Shown here piece by piece: positions 37,129 through 46,238 of a stretch of DNA of 63,886 nt (within the stretch, counting starts at the first letter, position 1; the number at the start of each line of letters is the position of its first letter). Below the pieces are notes generated by a model that ran no database searches, had not been told where the DNA came from, and saw nothing but the letters and a program-made list of their open reading frames with translations. The stretch lies in NCBI GenBank assembly GCA_013393545.1, contig JABXHG010000116.1, forward strand, positions 1-63,886, given 5' to 3'. The DNA is from Alteromonadaceae bacterium. GTDB lineage: Bacteria; Pseudomonadota; Gammaproteobacteria; Pseudomonadales; Oleiphilaceae. Made by a program: the position numbers and the translations under genes.

Positions 37129-37287
37129 GGGCAGGTGGGCAGGCCTTTCCAAAACACGCCCGCAAGTACTTCCCTGGCAGATTTTTGCTCCTGCAAAATC
37201 TGCACTTCCGCCATCCATGGCGGTCGTAAGCTTGACTGCAGCCATCCCTGGCTGCAGACAGTTTTGGAAAGGCCTGCCCACCTGCCC
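37129..37287 (+). repeat. Dispersed long-hairpin element, copy E (extra module)
   Basis: Arms 37129-37155 and 37261-37287 are 27 bp with no mismatch. The centre has the standard start (ACGC, then TTCCCTG) and end (GCTTGACTGCAGCCATCCC), but about 50 extra nt are present: GCAGATTTT (37177-37185) with AAAATCTGC (37195-37203), and CCGCCATCCATGGCGG (37208-37223). Copy B has the same extra module. It lies between convergent cls and the patatin gene. Confidence 0.9.
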
Positions 37288-37298
37288 CTACCGAAGCC

Positions 37299-39566
37299 TC
37301 ATTCGTAGAACAACTGACTGAACGAAAACCCAATATTCAGATACGCCGTCCAGTCATCCTCGTTGTTGTAGGAACCGGATAGCTGCACCGGCCCCAGAAA
37401 CGTGTCCACTCCGGCAAACAGGCTATAAGACCGCACCAACTCCGACCAGCGGGCATCGTCCATGGTTTCCCAGGCATTACCGGTTTCAAAACCCACACCC
37501 GCGAACCATGGCACCACAGGGCCGCCGAATTCGCGACGGGCGTATACCGAAACCATGGCCGCGTCGTTGCCGGTAATCTGACCGGGGGCATAGGCCGACA
37601 ATCGCCGAAAGCCACCCAGCCGCGCCTGATTCTCCAGGCCGGGCTCACCCCGGGTAATGGTGCGGGCCCAGGCCAGGCCGGTCAGGTTGAACCGTTTCCA
37701 GCTGCCGGTGCCCATGGCCATCAGGCGCAGTGCATCGAAATCACGGTCTGAACCAAAGCCCGGCCGCTCGATCCGGTTGCGAATGCCAACAAACGCCCCG
37801 GACTCGGGATAGAAGGCATCACTCAGGGAGTCGTGTACCAGTTGCAGCGCCAGATAGCCCTGGTTCACATCGTCGGTGGGCGCCACCGGTGCGCCCAGAT
37901 TGTCCTCCACCGTCGCAATACCACGCACCCAGCTGACGCGAGCCTCGGCGTTACCGCCCAGCTCAGTGCCCAAAGCCAGGTCGAACTGGCGCGAGGTGAC
38001 ATCCACTGCCGCGATGCGTTCGCCATCCTCGTAGATGCTGTAATCATCGCGATTGAACTCCAGGCCCACCACCGAAAACTGGTCATACCCGTACCCCAGC
38101 GGCTGATACCACTGAGTGCGCAACCAGGGCTGCGTACCCAGTTGCACGCCCGTTTCCCACTCCGCACCCAGTCGGTTGAGTTCGGTCATGCGCAGGCCGG
38201 CGGCCAGGTTAAAGCGGGTATCGCCGTCGAAGTTGTCCTCGTAGTTGACCCCGAAAGACAGATAGTTCGGCCCCCAGCTTTTTTCCCGGGCCCGAATGAC
38301 CAACACCGGCCCCGCCTCGGACGGGCTCAAAGACCAGGTCACGCTTTCGTAGTAACCCAGCCCGTATATGCGTTTGAGATCGGCCTCCAGTTGAACGACA
38401 TCCAGCGGCTGGCCAATCTGCTGTCGAATGCGTTGGCGTAGAAAATCGCTGGCCAGTCGATCGCCCTGGCGAAAATCGATACGGGCAATATCGCCGGGCA
38501 TTCGGGGCTCTGTTTGCCGCTGTTGCTCCCGGGCCTGCCAGACCGGCTCCGGCACCTGCAGGCGGTTCAATGCCACCGCATGGTTGCGGGCGGCGGTGGC
38601 GCCCAGTTCAAACAGGACCGGGCCGTCGTAGAAATCCGCCGAGCCATACCCCTGCAAATCGGGCCGGATCAGAATATCGTTGTCGTCCCGGCGCGCCAGC
38701 TGGTGCTCGGTGTTGCGGCGGGTCAGCAGGGTAGTGAGCTGGCCGATGACCGAAAACGCCTCGCGCATCTCATCACTGCTCATCAGCGGATCGGTGATAT
38801 CCACGGCGATGACCACATCCGCCCCCAGGCTGCGGGCCACGCTGACCGGCAGGTTGTTGGCAATACCGCCATCCACCAGCAGCCGTCCGTGCCGTTCCAC
38901 CGGCGCATAAACACCGGGAATGCTCATGCTGGCCCGGATCGCTTCGGCCAGGTTGCCTTGGCCGATCACCACCTCGACACCCGTTTCCAGATCGGTCGCC
39001 ACCGCCCGGAAAGGAATGGGCAGGTCGTCAAAATCTTCCACCAGTGCGGCGTTACGGGTCAGCTCGTTGAGAATGAAGCCCAGATTTTGACCCGCGACCA
39101 GGCCACCGCCCAGATGAAAGCCGTCAGCACTCACACCCAGCCCCGGCACCAACGGCAGCCGCCAGTCGTTTCGTTTGCGCCGGATCGGTTTGTAGGCCCG
39201 GCCGGGATCGTCCCGGAAGCTGGCCAACCAGTCCAGCTCGAGAAAACGCTGTTCAATTTCATCCACCGGCATGCCCGTGGCGTAAAGGGCGGCCACCGCA
39301 GAGCCGGCACTGGTGCCAACCACCAAATCCACTGGCACACGCATTTCTTCCAGCACACGCAATACGCCGACATGGGCCATGCCTTTGGCACCACCGCCAC
39401 TGAGCACCAGCCCCACGGTGGGGCGCTCGCTGGTGTCAGCCCTGGCAAAGCCAACAACCAGCATGCTTGCCAGCATGCTTGCCAGCATGGCCAGAATGAA
39501 AAAACCGCCCCACCGGGAGCGGTTTTGGCGTGAGCGTGCGGGTAACTCAGTCTTTGCGTGTGTCAT
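37299..39566 (-). CDS. Patatin-like phospholipase with C-terminal outer-membrane barrel
   Basis: A 755-residue protein of the PlpD type. A signal sequence (about 1-45, with MLASMLASMLVVGF) precedes the patatin domain: GLVLSGGGAKGMAHVGVL, the catalytic Ser in VVGTSAGSAV and the Asp in LLVDGGIANNLP. A POTRA-like segment follows (about 320-400) and then a beta-barrel ending in Phe-Tyr-Glu. Such proteins are type Vd secretion-like phospholipases or outer-membrane lipid hydrolases. The start at 39566 follows from the signal peptide; the frame is open upstream. It overlaps the neighbouring gene by 20 nt. Confidence 0.88.
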   Translation of the reverse strand: MTHAKTELPARSRQNRSRWGGFFILAMLASMLASMLVVGFARADTSERPTVGLVLSGGGAKGMAHVGVLRVLEEMRVPVDLVVGTSAGSAVAALYATGMPVDEIEQRFLELDWLASFRDDPGRAYKPIRRKRNDWRLPLVPGLGVSADGFHLGGGLVAGQNLGFILNELTRNAALVEDFDDLPIPFRAVATDLETGVEVVIGQGNLAEAIRASMSIPGVYAPVERHGRLLVDGGIANNLPVSVARSLGADVVIAVDITDPLMSSDEMREAFSVIGQLTTLLTRRNTEHQLARRDDNDILIRPDLQGYGSADFYDGPVLFELGATAARNHAVALNRLQVPEPVWQAREQQRQTEPRMPGDIARIDFRQGDRLASDFLRQRIRQQIGQPLDVVQLEADLKRIYGLGYYESVTWSLSPSEAGPVLVIRAREKSWGPNYLSFGVNYEDNFDGDTRFNLAAGLRMTELNRLGAEWETGVQLGTQPWLRTQWYQPLGYGYDQFSVVGLEFNRDDYSIYEDGERIAAVDVTSRQFDLALGTELGGNAEARVSWVRGIATVEDNLGAPVAPTDDVNQGYLALQLVHDSLSDAFYPESGAFVGIRNRIERPGFGSDRDFDALRLMAMGTGSWKRFNLTGLAWARTITRGEPGLENQARLGGFRRLSAYAPGQITGNDAAMVSVYARREFGGPVVPWFAGVGFETGNAWETMDDARWSELVRSYSLFAGVDTFLGPVQLSGSYNNEDDWTAYLNIGFSFSQLFYE

Positions 39567-40185
39567 CGTCAGCCAGCGACAGGTGGGATATATCCGGAAC
39601 CACTGGTGGGGGCACATCTCGTTCAACCCCCAGATCCGTGCCAGCCGGTGCCAGGCTCCATTCGTCCAGGTGCTCAAACATTGGTGCCTGCTCTTCGGAC
39701 ACTTCCACCAGCATGACACCGGCGGGGTCCAGGGTCAGGGCAGAGCCGGCGAGAATGTCATCCACCTTTTCACCGGCGACAGGCAAACGGTCGCCGGGCT
39801 CGGTTTTCGGAACCGGCCCTGACTTTTGGTCAGCTGCCTGGTCGTCTGAGTGATCCCGCGCTTCAGGCCGGCCAGATCTGGCTTGCGGCGCAGAAGCCGG
39901 AGACTGGGGCTCTTTGGTGGCAGACGATTGTTTTTCCGACGCCGCCGGCTGTGCCTCGGTGCCCGGCATCGGCTGTACATAAGCTACCATGCCATGTTTG
40001 GCCAGAACCGCACGGTATTTCTCCGCCTGCACCTGCTCGAGTTTGTTGCGAATGACCACCGGCTGACCGCTGAACATGCGGTCCAGCTGCTCAACACTGG
40101 CCTTGAACAGCGTCTGGGCGTTTTTGCGGGCCGCCTGTTGATCGGTGCCGTCGGTACACTCGCCCTTGAACACAAGCTGGAACAT
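39547..40185 (-). CDS. Hypothetical protein with a small N-terminal module and acidic tail
   Basis: A 212-residue soluble protein. Residues 1-75 form a compact domain (FQLVFKGECTDGTDQQAARKN, LFKASVEQLDRMFSGQPVV, RAVLAKHGMVAYVQPM) of a type also seen at the N-terminus of other proteobacterial proteins. I do not know its function. Residues 80-140 are Ala/Pro/Ser/Gln-rich and probably disordered, and the C-terminus is acidic. The start at 40185 is chosen because this domain begins there. It is upstream of and overlaps the patatin gene, so translation may be coupled. Confidence 0.75.
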   Translation of the reverse strand: MFQLVFKGECTDGTDQQAARKNAQTLFKASVEQLDRMFSGQPVVIRNKLEQVQAEKYRAVLAKHGMVAYVQPMPGTEAQPAASEKQSSATKEPQSPASAPQARSGRPEARDHSDDQAADQKSGPVPKTEPGDRLPVAGEKVDDILAGSALTLDPAGVMLVEVSEEQAPMFEHLDEWSLAPAGTDLGVERDVPPPVVPDISHLSLADDDTRKD

Positions 40186-40364
40186 GGCTCTTCCCCGTTC
40201 TTCATCCTGAATGAGTCTGCCTCCATGATAGCCGAAATTCAGCACCAGATCCGAGGCAAAAACACTTGAAAATATGAAGCAGACTGCGACACTCTCTGCC
40301 ATAATAATGACAGATTAGTTACACAAAGTTACAGGGAATGTAACGAACCCAGATAGGCTATCGG

Positions 40365-40733
40365 ATGCGCACTCACATTCCCCTGTTCGCCACGTTTCTC
40401 ATCCTGTTCGGGTTGTCTGCTCTAGCAATGGCGGAGGGCAACATTGACCTGCTGATGAGCGACGTCTTTCCGCAAAGCCAAGCCGCCTACATTGGCTATG
40501 AGAGCATCGAGCGCCAAGACATCCCTGAATCCTCGTCGGTCGAGCGCAAATACCTGATCGTCGATTTTCGTTTCACCGAGCAGTTGCCCGCCGGCGAGCA
40601 ATTGCAGGCCAGTGTGCACAAAGCCTGCATGGCCCTGTTAAAAAACCGGGAGCTGGTCCGCTCGCTCTCGGATTCCGGCTACGACATGGTATCCGTGGCG
40701 TTTGACCGGCGCTCCCAGTTCGATTGTCTCTGA
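40365..40733 (+). CDS. Small exported protein of unknown function
   Basis: A 122-residue protein with a signal peptide (1-23, ending AMA) and a short mature domain with two Cys (at about 84 and at 121). The domain has mixed beta/alpha character (ERKYLIVDFRFTEQL). I do not recognise the family. It is transcribed away from the 39547-40185 gene and ends 7 nt from the convergent sensor kinase gene. Confidence 0.7.
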   Translation: MRTHIPLFATFLILFGLSALAMAEGNIDLLMSDVFPQSQAAYIGYESIERQDIPESSSVERKYLIVDFRFTEQLPAGEQLQASVHKACMALLKNRELVRSLSDSGYDMVSVAFDRRSQFDCL

Positions 40734-40740
40734 AGACCCG

Positions 40741-43485
40741 TCACTTCTGTCCCAGCAGGTGAGGGAACGCCTCAAGGGCTGAGTTCACTGCATCCAGATT
40801 GAACGCCTCCACGTCCGCCAGCAGCTTTTCACCATAGCGGGTGGCGGACGACGAGCGGTACTGTTTGCCCCACTCCATCACCCGCAGGGCAAAATCCTTC
40901 ATCTGCTCCGGATCACCACTCTCGCGTACTTCCTGCCATTCGTTGCCGAAGTCCTGGGCCAGTTTTTCCCGCAGCCAGCTGCGCTCACGCAGGCTCATGG
41001 TCTGGGCGAGCAGGCGGTCGGATTCCTTCGGTTCGCCTTCTTCCTCGACCTGCTCTACGGTGGCCTCGACCCGGGGCAGGATCACGGTAAAGGTGGAGCC
41101 ACGATTCTGTTCGCTTTCCACAGTCAGCTTGCCACCCATCATTTCCACCAGCTTGCGACTGATTGCCAACCCCAGGCCGGTACCGCCATAGCGGCGTGAG
41201 CTCTGACCTTCCTGTTGCTCAAAGGCATCGAAAATACGTTCCTGCTGATCCGGCGCGATACCAACCCCGGTATCGGCCACGGTGATCACCAGCCGGTAGT
41301 GGCGGGTTTCACTCGAATCATTAGCCGAATCATTCCCCGAATACTCTAGCTCTTCGGCGCTGGCCCGGACCGTCACTTCGCCCTCATGGGTGAATTTAAT
41401 GGCATTCCCCACCAGGTTGAACAACACCTGGCGCAGGCGGGTTTCATCAAGAATCATGGCATCCGGCATACCGGAGACCACGCTGACTTCCAGTGAAATG
41501 CCCTGTTCGGTGGCCCGCAAATCAAAAATATGGCGAACATCACTGAGCAGGCGGCGCACGGACACCGGCGTGAAATCCAGCCGCATTTTGCCGGCCTCGA
41601 TCCGCGACAGGTCCAGAATATCGTTGATCAGCATCAGCAGGCTGCGGCTGCCGGCACGGATGGCGTTCAGATAATTGCGCTGCTGCGGGTCTTTTACGCT
41701 GTTGAACAGCAGGTCACTGTAGCCAATCACCGCATTCATCGGAGTACGGATTTCGTGGGACATGTTGGCCAGGAATTCGCTTTTCGAGCGGCTGGCAGCC
41801 TCGGCCTGCCGGGCCAGGCGCTCGGCTTCGAGCTTGGCCGCGCGCAGTTCATCCTCGCTGCGGCGCAGGGCGTTTTCCGAGCGGATGCGTTCGTCCACCT
41901 CCAGAGACAGCTTCCGGTTCCAGTACAGGAACATGAGCACCACGACGATGGCGATCAGCACGATGCGGCGCACCACGGTGTAATCGGTGCGCTGCTCGAT
42001 ATCCAGATCAATCCAGCGGTTGTAGACCGCTTCGGTCTCCGAATCCGGCAGGTTGTTGAGGGCCTTGTTCAGCAGCCGATGCAGCTCCGGGCTGGACTTT
42101 CGCACCGCCAGGCGCAGATCGTATTCGTAGGGCGTAACACTGGTAATGCGCAGGTTCGACAACCCCAGGCGGGCTACGGTGTAGCTGACTGCCGGAATGT
42201 GAGTGACCATTACATCCAGATCGCCGTTCGACAACGCCAACAGGCCTTCCTCCACGGTGCTTTGCGGGTACAGGTCGATTTCCGGATGATTGATCAGCAG
42301 ATAGTCGTGGCTGGCCTGGCGATTCACCACCCCCACCCGTTCGTTCCGGACTTCCCGCAGGTCACCGATGAAACGGCCGGTATCCCGGGTTGCCAGGGCA
42401 ATGGGCACGGTCACGTAGGCGCGGGTAAACAGAAAGGCCTGTTCGGTGCGTGGGGTGCGGGACATGCCTGGGATGATGTCCACCTCACCGGATGTCAGCA
42501 GTTCCTCGGCCGAGGAACGGGAATCCACCGACGTCCGCTGGAAGCGATAATCCATTTCCTCTTCCACCCGGCCAATCAGATCCACCACCAACCCGGCCGG
42601 GCGGCCGTCCTGTTCGAACTCAAACGGTGGCCAATCCCGGCGCATGCCCACTTTCAGGTTCGGGTGCTGTTCCAGCCAATCCTCGTCCGATACTTCCAGC
42701 ACCGGCTCGGTGGTCTTGATCGAGGGCGCTTCGCCCTGGAACCAGGATTGCTCAAGGCTCTGCCGGTCTTCCCGGGACAGGGTGGCGACCGCCTGGTTCA
42801 GGCTATGCAACAGCGCCTCGTTACCGGCGGGCACCTGAAGCACCACTTCCACCGGCTGGTCTTGCAGGGTCAGGGCCAGGCCAATGTCGTTCATTGAGGC
42901 CGACGCCAGGTAATCGGTCACCACGGGTATCGGACCGACAAAGGCATCGGCCTGCCCCGCCCGCAGCTGGTCCACCGCCTCGCTGATGCCAGCCACCGGC
43001 ACCGGAGTGAAGCTGTCCACCCGTTCCAGCAACGGGAACTGGTTCGGATCGCTGGCAATGATGGCCACTCGGCGGGATTCCAGTTCTTTCAGCCCTCGTA
43101 CCGTGGCATTGCCCGCCGGCACGAACACCCCGTAGGTCAGACTTGTCAGCGCAGAGGTCTGGCGCACCCCGGGGCTCAGCGGTTGTTCGGGTAGGCGGGT
43201 GGTCAGCAGCACATCGGCCGTTGCCGGGTTATCGGCGAGGTAGGGCGCCAGCGGCATCGGCAAGCTCTGGCCAAGCCGTTGCAGGTAGTCCACCCAAAGG
43301 CCCGCCAGACCGTCTTCACCGGCATCGAAAATCAGCGGCACCTGTAGTTGTGCCACACCAACGCGAACGGCCTCCGGTTGTGCCGGCGCCTGCCCGGATG
43401 GCGGATTTTCCGGGCTTTGTGCAAACACCTGCCCTTGAAAAACCAATAAAAACAGGCAATACAGTAATTGAAGACGGAAAGGCAC
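40741..43485 (-). CDS. Substrate-binding hybrid-like sensor histidine kinase (BvgS-type input)
   Basis: A 914-residue inner-membrane sensor. A signal peptide is followed by two tandem periplasmic SBP_bac_3 domains (about 40-245 and 270-490; the second has [21 protein letters not shown]). One membrane helix lies near 500-518, then a coiled coil, the HisKA box [16 protein letters not shown] (His about 577) and the HATPase domain ([33 protein letters not shown]). No receiver domain follows. Instead there is about 95 residues of helix, a segment that in related kinases usually comes after a receiver. The ligand and partner are unknown. Confidence 0.88.
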   Translation of the reverse strand: MPFRLQLLYCLFLLVFQGQVFAQSPENPPSGQAPAQPEAVRVGVAQLQVPLIFDAGEDGLAGLWVDYLQRLGQSLPMPLAPYLADNPATADVLLTTRLPEQPLSPGVRQTSALTSLTYGVFVPAGNATVRGLKELESRRVAIIASDPNQFPLLERVDSFTPVPVAGISEAVDQLRAGQADAFVGPIPVVTDYLASASMNDIGLALTLQDQPVEVVLQVPAGNEALLHSLNQAVATLSREDRQSLEQSWFQGEAPSIKTTEPVLEVSDEDWLEQHPNLKVGMRRDWPPFEFEQDGRPAGLVVDLIGRVEEEMDYRFQRTSVDSRSSAEELLTSGEVDIIPGMSRTPRTEQAFLFTRAYVTVPIALATRDTGRFIGDLREVRNERVGVVNRQASHDYLLINHPEIDLYPQSTVEEGLLALSNGDLDVMVTHIPAVSYTVARLGLSNLRITSVTPYEYDLRLAVRKSSPELHRLLNKALNNLPDSETEAVYNRWIDLDIEQRTDYTVVRRIVLIAIVVVLMFLYWNRKLSLEVDERIRSENALRRSEDELRAAKLEAERLARQAEAASRSKSEFLANMSHEIRTPMNAVIGYSDLLFNSVKDPQQRNYLNAIRAGSRSLLMLINDILDLSRIEAGKMRLDFTPVSVRRLLSDVRHIFDLRATEQGISLEVSVVSGMPDAMILDETRLRQVLFNLVGNAIKFTHEGEVTVRASAEELEYSGNDSANDSSETRHYRLVITVADTGVGIAPDQQERIFDAFEQQEGQSSRRYGGTGLGLAISRKLVEMMGGKLTVESEQNRGSTFTVILPRVEATVEQVEEEGEPKESDRLLAQTMSLRERSWLREKLAQDFGNEWQEVRESGDPEQMKDFALRVMEWGKQYRSSSATRYGEKLLADVEAFNLDAVNSALEAFPHLLGQK

Positions 43486-43577
43486 TGGATATCCTCGGCG
43501 GGTTTACTACAGTTTCAGCAAACAATACCTGCTCGTTGGAAAAATTTCATTGAACGACAAGCCACAGGAGGCTTTCC

Positions 43578-43811
43578 ATGGACACAAGCAAACACACGCT
43601 GACGACCCTGTTTGAACAGCTGGGCCTGGCATCAGACAAGAACAGCATTGAAGAGTTTGTTGCCCGGCATTCGCCACTGCCAAGGGAAATCGCCCTGCAG
43701 GACGCGCCCTTCTGGTCGGAAAGCCAGTCGCATTTTCTGGAGGAAGGCCTGGAGGAAGACAGTGACTGGGCGGAACTGATTGACGAGCTTGACGCCATGC
43801 TCCGCCACTGA
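43578..43811 (+). CDS. DUF2789 family protein
   Basis: A 77-residue soluble protein that matches DUF2789 end to end: MDTSKHTLTTLFEQLGL, IEEFVARHSPLP and LQDAPFWSESQSHFLEEGL. No function is known for the family. A GGAGG ribosome site precedes the ATG. It is divergent from the sensor kinase and convergent with the diguanylate cyclase. Confidence 0.85.
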   Translation: MDTSKHTLTTLFEQLGLASDKNSIEEFVARHSPLPREIALQDAPFWSESQSHFLEEGLEEDSDWAELIDELDAMLRH

Positions 43812-43815
43812 GCCG

Positions 43816-45228
43816 TCACACACGACGGGTCTGGTTACGCCCCGCGTCCTTGGCCTGATACAGGGCGCGGTCGGCGCGATCGAACACCGTTTCCACCGCA
43901 TCGCCCTCGCCGAATTCTGTTAAACCTGCAGAGAAGGTAACCCTGACCGGCTCACCGCCAAAATGAAAGGGCAACTCCGACACCCGTTTTCGCAGGGCGT
44001 TAATCACCTCCTCCGCACTGCTGGCTGTGGTCTCCGGCAACAACAGAACAAACTCCTCACCACCGTAGCGGGCGATAAAGTCGGTTTCCCGCAGACGCTG
44101 TCTCAACTCCCTGGACACCAGCTGCAAGACCCGGTCGCCAGCCTTATGGCCGTAGGAATCGTTGACCTTTTTGAACAGGTCGATGTCGAGCACGGCCACC
44201 GACAACGGCTGCTGATAGCGCTGCCAACGATTAAATTCGAACATCAGCCGCTCCTGCCAGGCCTCCCGGTTGGGCAGCTGGGTCAGCAGGTCGGTCATGG
44301 CCCGCTCACGCTCCTTGCGCACCTGTTGCTGCATCTGCTCGGAATGGGCTTCCATGGCGGCGACTTTTTCCTGCATGGCATCGAGCTGACTGGCTAGCAG
44401 GCCTTCCCGCTCCCGCTCACGATGGCGGAAGCGCTCCATGGTGCTGCCGATGAATTCCAGGCGCTGGCTAATGGACTGCTTGAGGGTGCTGAGATCCTGG
44501 CTGCTGGCGATGTCTTCACCCACCCGACCCAACTCGTCGCGAATCTCCCGGTCCAGAGTCTCGGTGTCGTCCTGACGGGACTCGTGCATGCGGCTTTGTT
44601 CGGAAAAATGCTGGCGCAGGGTTTCCAGGCGTTCGTCCAGCCGCTTGAGAAAGGCCTCGAATTCCCGCTGGCTACGGGTGACCGCTTCGATGACCAGGTC
44701 CGCCACCTGATTCAGCCCGTCTCTCAACACTGCCCAGTCGTTGCTGGCCAACAAGGTTTTCTGCAGCCCCCGGGCCTGCGCTTCCACTTTTGGTTCCAGC
44801 GATACCTGCTGCAGCATCTGCCCCAGCAACTGGCCTACCCGGCGGGCAATGCGCAGTTGCTGGCTGTTATCGGCCAGCTCCATGCTGTCGGCAGCATCGG
44901 TACTGGCATCGCTGACCGGCGCTGGCGGCGACGAAGAAGGGCTGGCTGCTGGCGCCCGCTCATGGTTTTCATCAAGCAGGGTGATCTGACGGTCGATTTC
45001 GTCCTGCAGTTCGCGCCAGCTCTGCACATCAAAACTCTGCCGGCGCAAATCATCCCGCAAACGGCCAAGCAGCTCATCCAGCTGATCAGACTGCCCCTCA
45101 GAGGCCAGACTGGTGCGCACCAGCATACGCTCAAGCAGGTGACGCTCGGTCTGCCACTGCTTTTCTTTCTGTTCGGATTCGTCCAGCTCCCGAAGGTACT
45201 TGTCCTTCCAGGATGCGTCAGATGCCAT
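43816..45228 (-). CDS. Diguanylate cyclase (GGDEF protein) with helical input
   Basis: A 470-residue protein. The first ~300 residues are mostly helical and coiled-coil, with no membrane segment. The C-terminal GGDEF domain is intact: active site RYGGEEFVLLLPE, the inhibitory I-site RETD five residues earlier, and DIDLFKKVNDSYGHKAGD. It should make cyclic di-GMP and be product-inhibited. It may influence the pilus motility encoded elsewhere in this window, but that is only plausible. It is upstream of nothing obvious on its strand and follows xerC. Confidence 0.9.
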   Translation of the reverse strand: MASDASWKDKYLRELDESEQKEKQWQTERHLLERMLVRTSLASEGQSDQLDELLGRLRDDLRRQSFDVQSWRELQDEIDRQITLLDENHERAPAASPSSSPPAPVSDASTDAADSMELADNSQQLRIARRVGQLLGQMLQQVSLEPKVEAQARGLQKTLLASNDWAVLRDGLNQVADLVIEAVTRSQREFEAFLKRLDERLETLRQHFSEQSRMHESRQDDTETLDREIRDELGRVGEDIASSQDLSTLKQSISQRLEFIGSTMERFRHREREREGLLASQLDAMQEKVAAMEAHSEQMQQQVRKERERAMTDLLTQLPNREAWQERLMFEFNRWQRYQQPLSVAVLDIDLFKKVNDSYGHKAGDRVLQLVSRELRQRLRETDFIARYGGEEFVLLLPETTASSAEEVINALRKRVSELPFHFGGEPVRVTFSAGLTEFGEGDAVETVFDRADRALYQAKDAGRNQTRRV

Positions 45229-45239
45229 GCACCACTCCG

Positions 45240-46238
45240 TCAGTGACCGCTCGGGTCTTTCGTTTTAGGACCTTTCGTTTTGGGGTCTTCCGATTTGCGA
45301 TCGTTTAGTGTGCCAGAACGACGCCTGGCTCTGGGGTGACTCCTGTCATAAACCCGAGCAAGATGTTGGAAATCAAGGTGAGTATAGACCTGGGTGGTGG
45401 CAATGTCTGCGTGCCCGAGCAATTCCTGCACGGCCCGCAAGTCGCCGCTGGATTCCAGCATGTGGCTGGCAAACGAATGCCGCAACAGATGGGGGTGCAA
45501 GCGTTGATCCGCACCGGTGCGCCCCCCCCAGCGGGCCAGGCGGGCCTGGATGCTGCGACGGCTCAGGCGGGCACCACGCTGGCCGACAAACACCGCCGGT
45601 TCGTGCTCGCCGGCAAGCCTCGGGCGCAGGGCCAGCCATTTTTTGAGCGCCGAAACCGCCTTACCCCCTACCGGCAGAAGCCGTTCCTTGCCGCCTTTAC
45701 CGGTAACCCGTAACTCGCCACCAGCAAAATCCAGTGCCGGCAGATCCAGCGCCGCCAGCTCCGCCAGCCGTAAGCCGGAGGAGTACATCAGTTCGAACAT
45801 GGCCAGATCACGCACTTCCAACGGGTCATCCGGCGGGGTGTCCAGCAACTGCTGGAGCTGGTCAACATCGGCCACCCTGGGCAGCCGCCGGCCGCGTTTT
45901 GGAGCCCGGACATCCAGCGCCGGGTTGTCCCGGGCCAGGCTCTCACGCAGCAGGTATTGGTAGAAACGGCGGATAGCGGACAGGTGACGGGCGATGCTCT
46001 GACCACCCAGGCCCTCCCGGCTGAGGTGGGCCACGTAATGACGGATATGGTGCACATCAACGGCCGACCAGCTCTCAACCCGCGAGGTCAGCCACAGCGC
46101 CAGGCGCTGAAGATCCCGCTGATAGTTGTCACAGGTGCGGGGCGAGTGTCGGGTTTCCGAGGCGAGATGACGGATAAATGCCACCAGCGGGCCGGCCAGA
46201 GGTGCCGGCAGCTCCGCCGGTGGCGCGGAGGTCATCAC
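45240..46238 (-). CDS. xerC: Tyrosine recombinase XerC, with an extended C-terminal tail
   Basis: A 332-residue tyrosine recombinase that works with XerD at dif to resolve chromosome dimers. The catalytic residues are visible: Arg in SSGLRLAELAAL, Lys in GKGGKERLLP, HLLRHSF, and GHADIATTQVYTHLD with the Tyr nucleophile. XerC normally ends soon after FQHLARVYDRSHPRARRR. Here about 20 more residues follow with a repeated KTK motif (DPKTKGPKTKDPSGH), encoded by an imperfect 15-nt tandem repeat. It overlaps the DUF484 stop, so they are coupled. Confidence 0.94.
   Translation of the reverse strand: MMTSAPPAELPAPLAGPLVAFIRHLASETRHSPRTCDNYQRDLQRLALWLTSRVESWSAVDVHHIRHYVAHLSREGLGGQSIARHLSAIRRFYQYLLRESLARDNPALDVRAPKRGRRLPRVADVDQLQQLLDTPPDDPLEVRDLAMFELMYSSGLRLAELAALDLPALDFAGGELRVTGKGGKERLLPVGGKAVSALKKWLALRPRLAGEHEPAVFVGQRGARLSRRSIQARLARWGGRTGADQRLHPHLLRHSFASHMLESSGDLRAVQELLGHADIATTQVYTHLDFQHLARVYDRSHPRARRRSGTLNDRKSEDPKTKGPKTKDPSGH

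Noticed and set aside
37028..37333. Minus-strand frames overlapping cls end and copy E
   Set aside because: They read through hairpin copy E and reproduce the same peptide as in copy B; not genes.
41530..42897. A 455-codon plus-strand frame across the sensor kinase
   Set aside because: Antisense shadow of a confident gene; His/Gln-rich with no signal or domain.
46235..46238. ATGATGA at the DUF484-xerC junction as a programmed frameshift
   Set aside because: It is an ordinary stop-start overlap, as at metX-metW and hemX-hemY.
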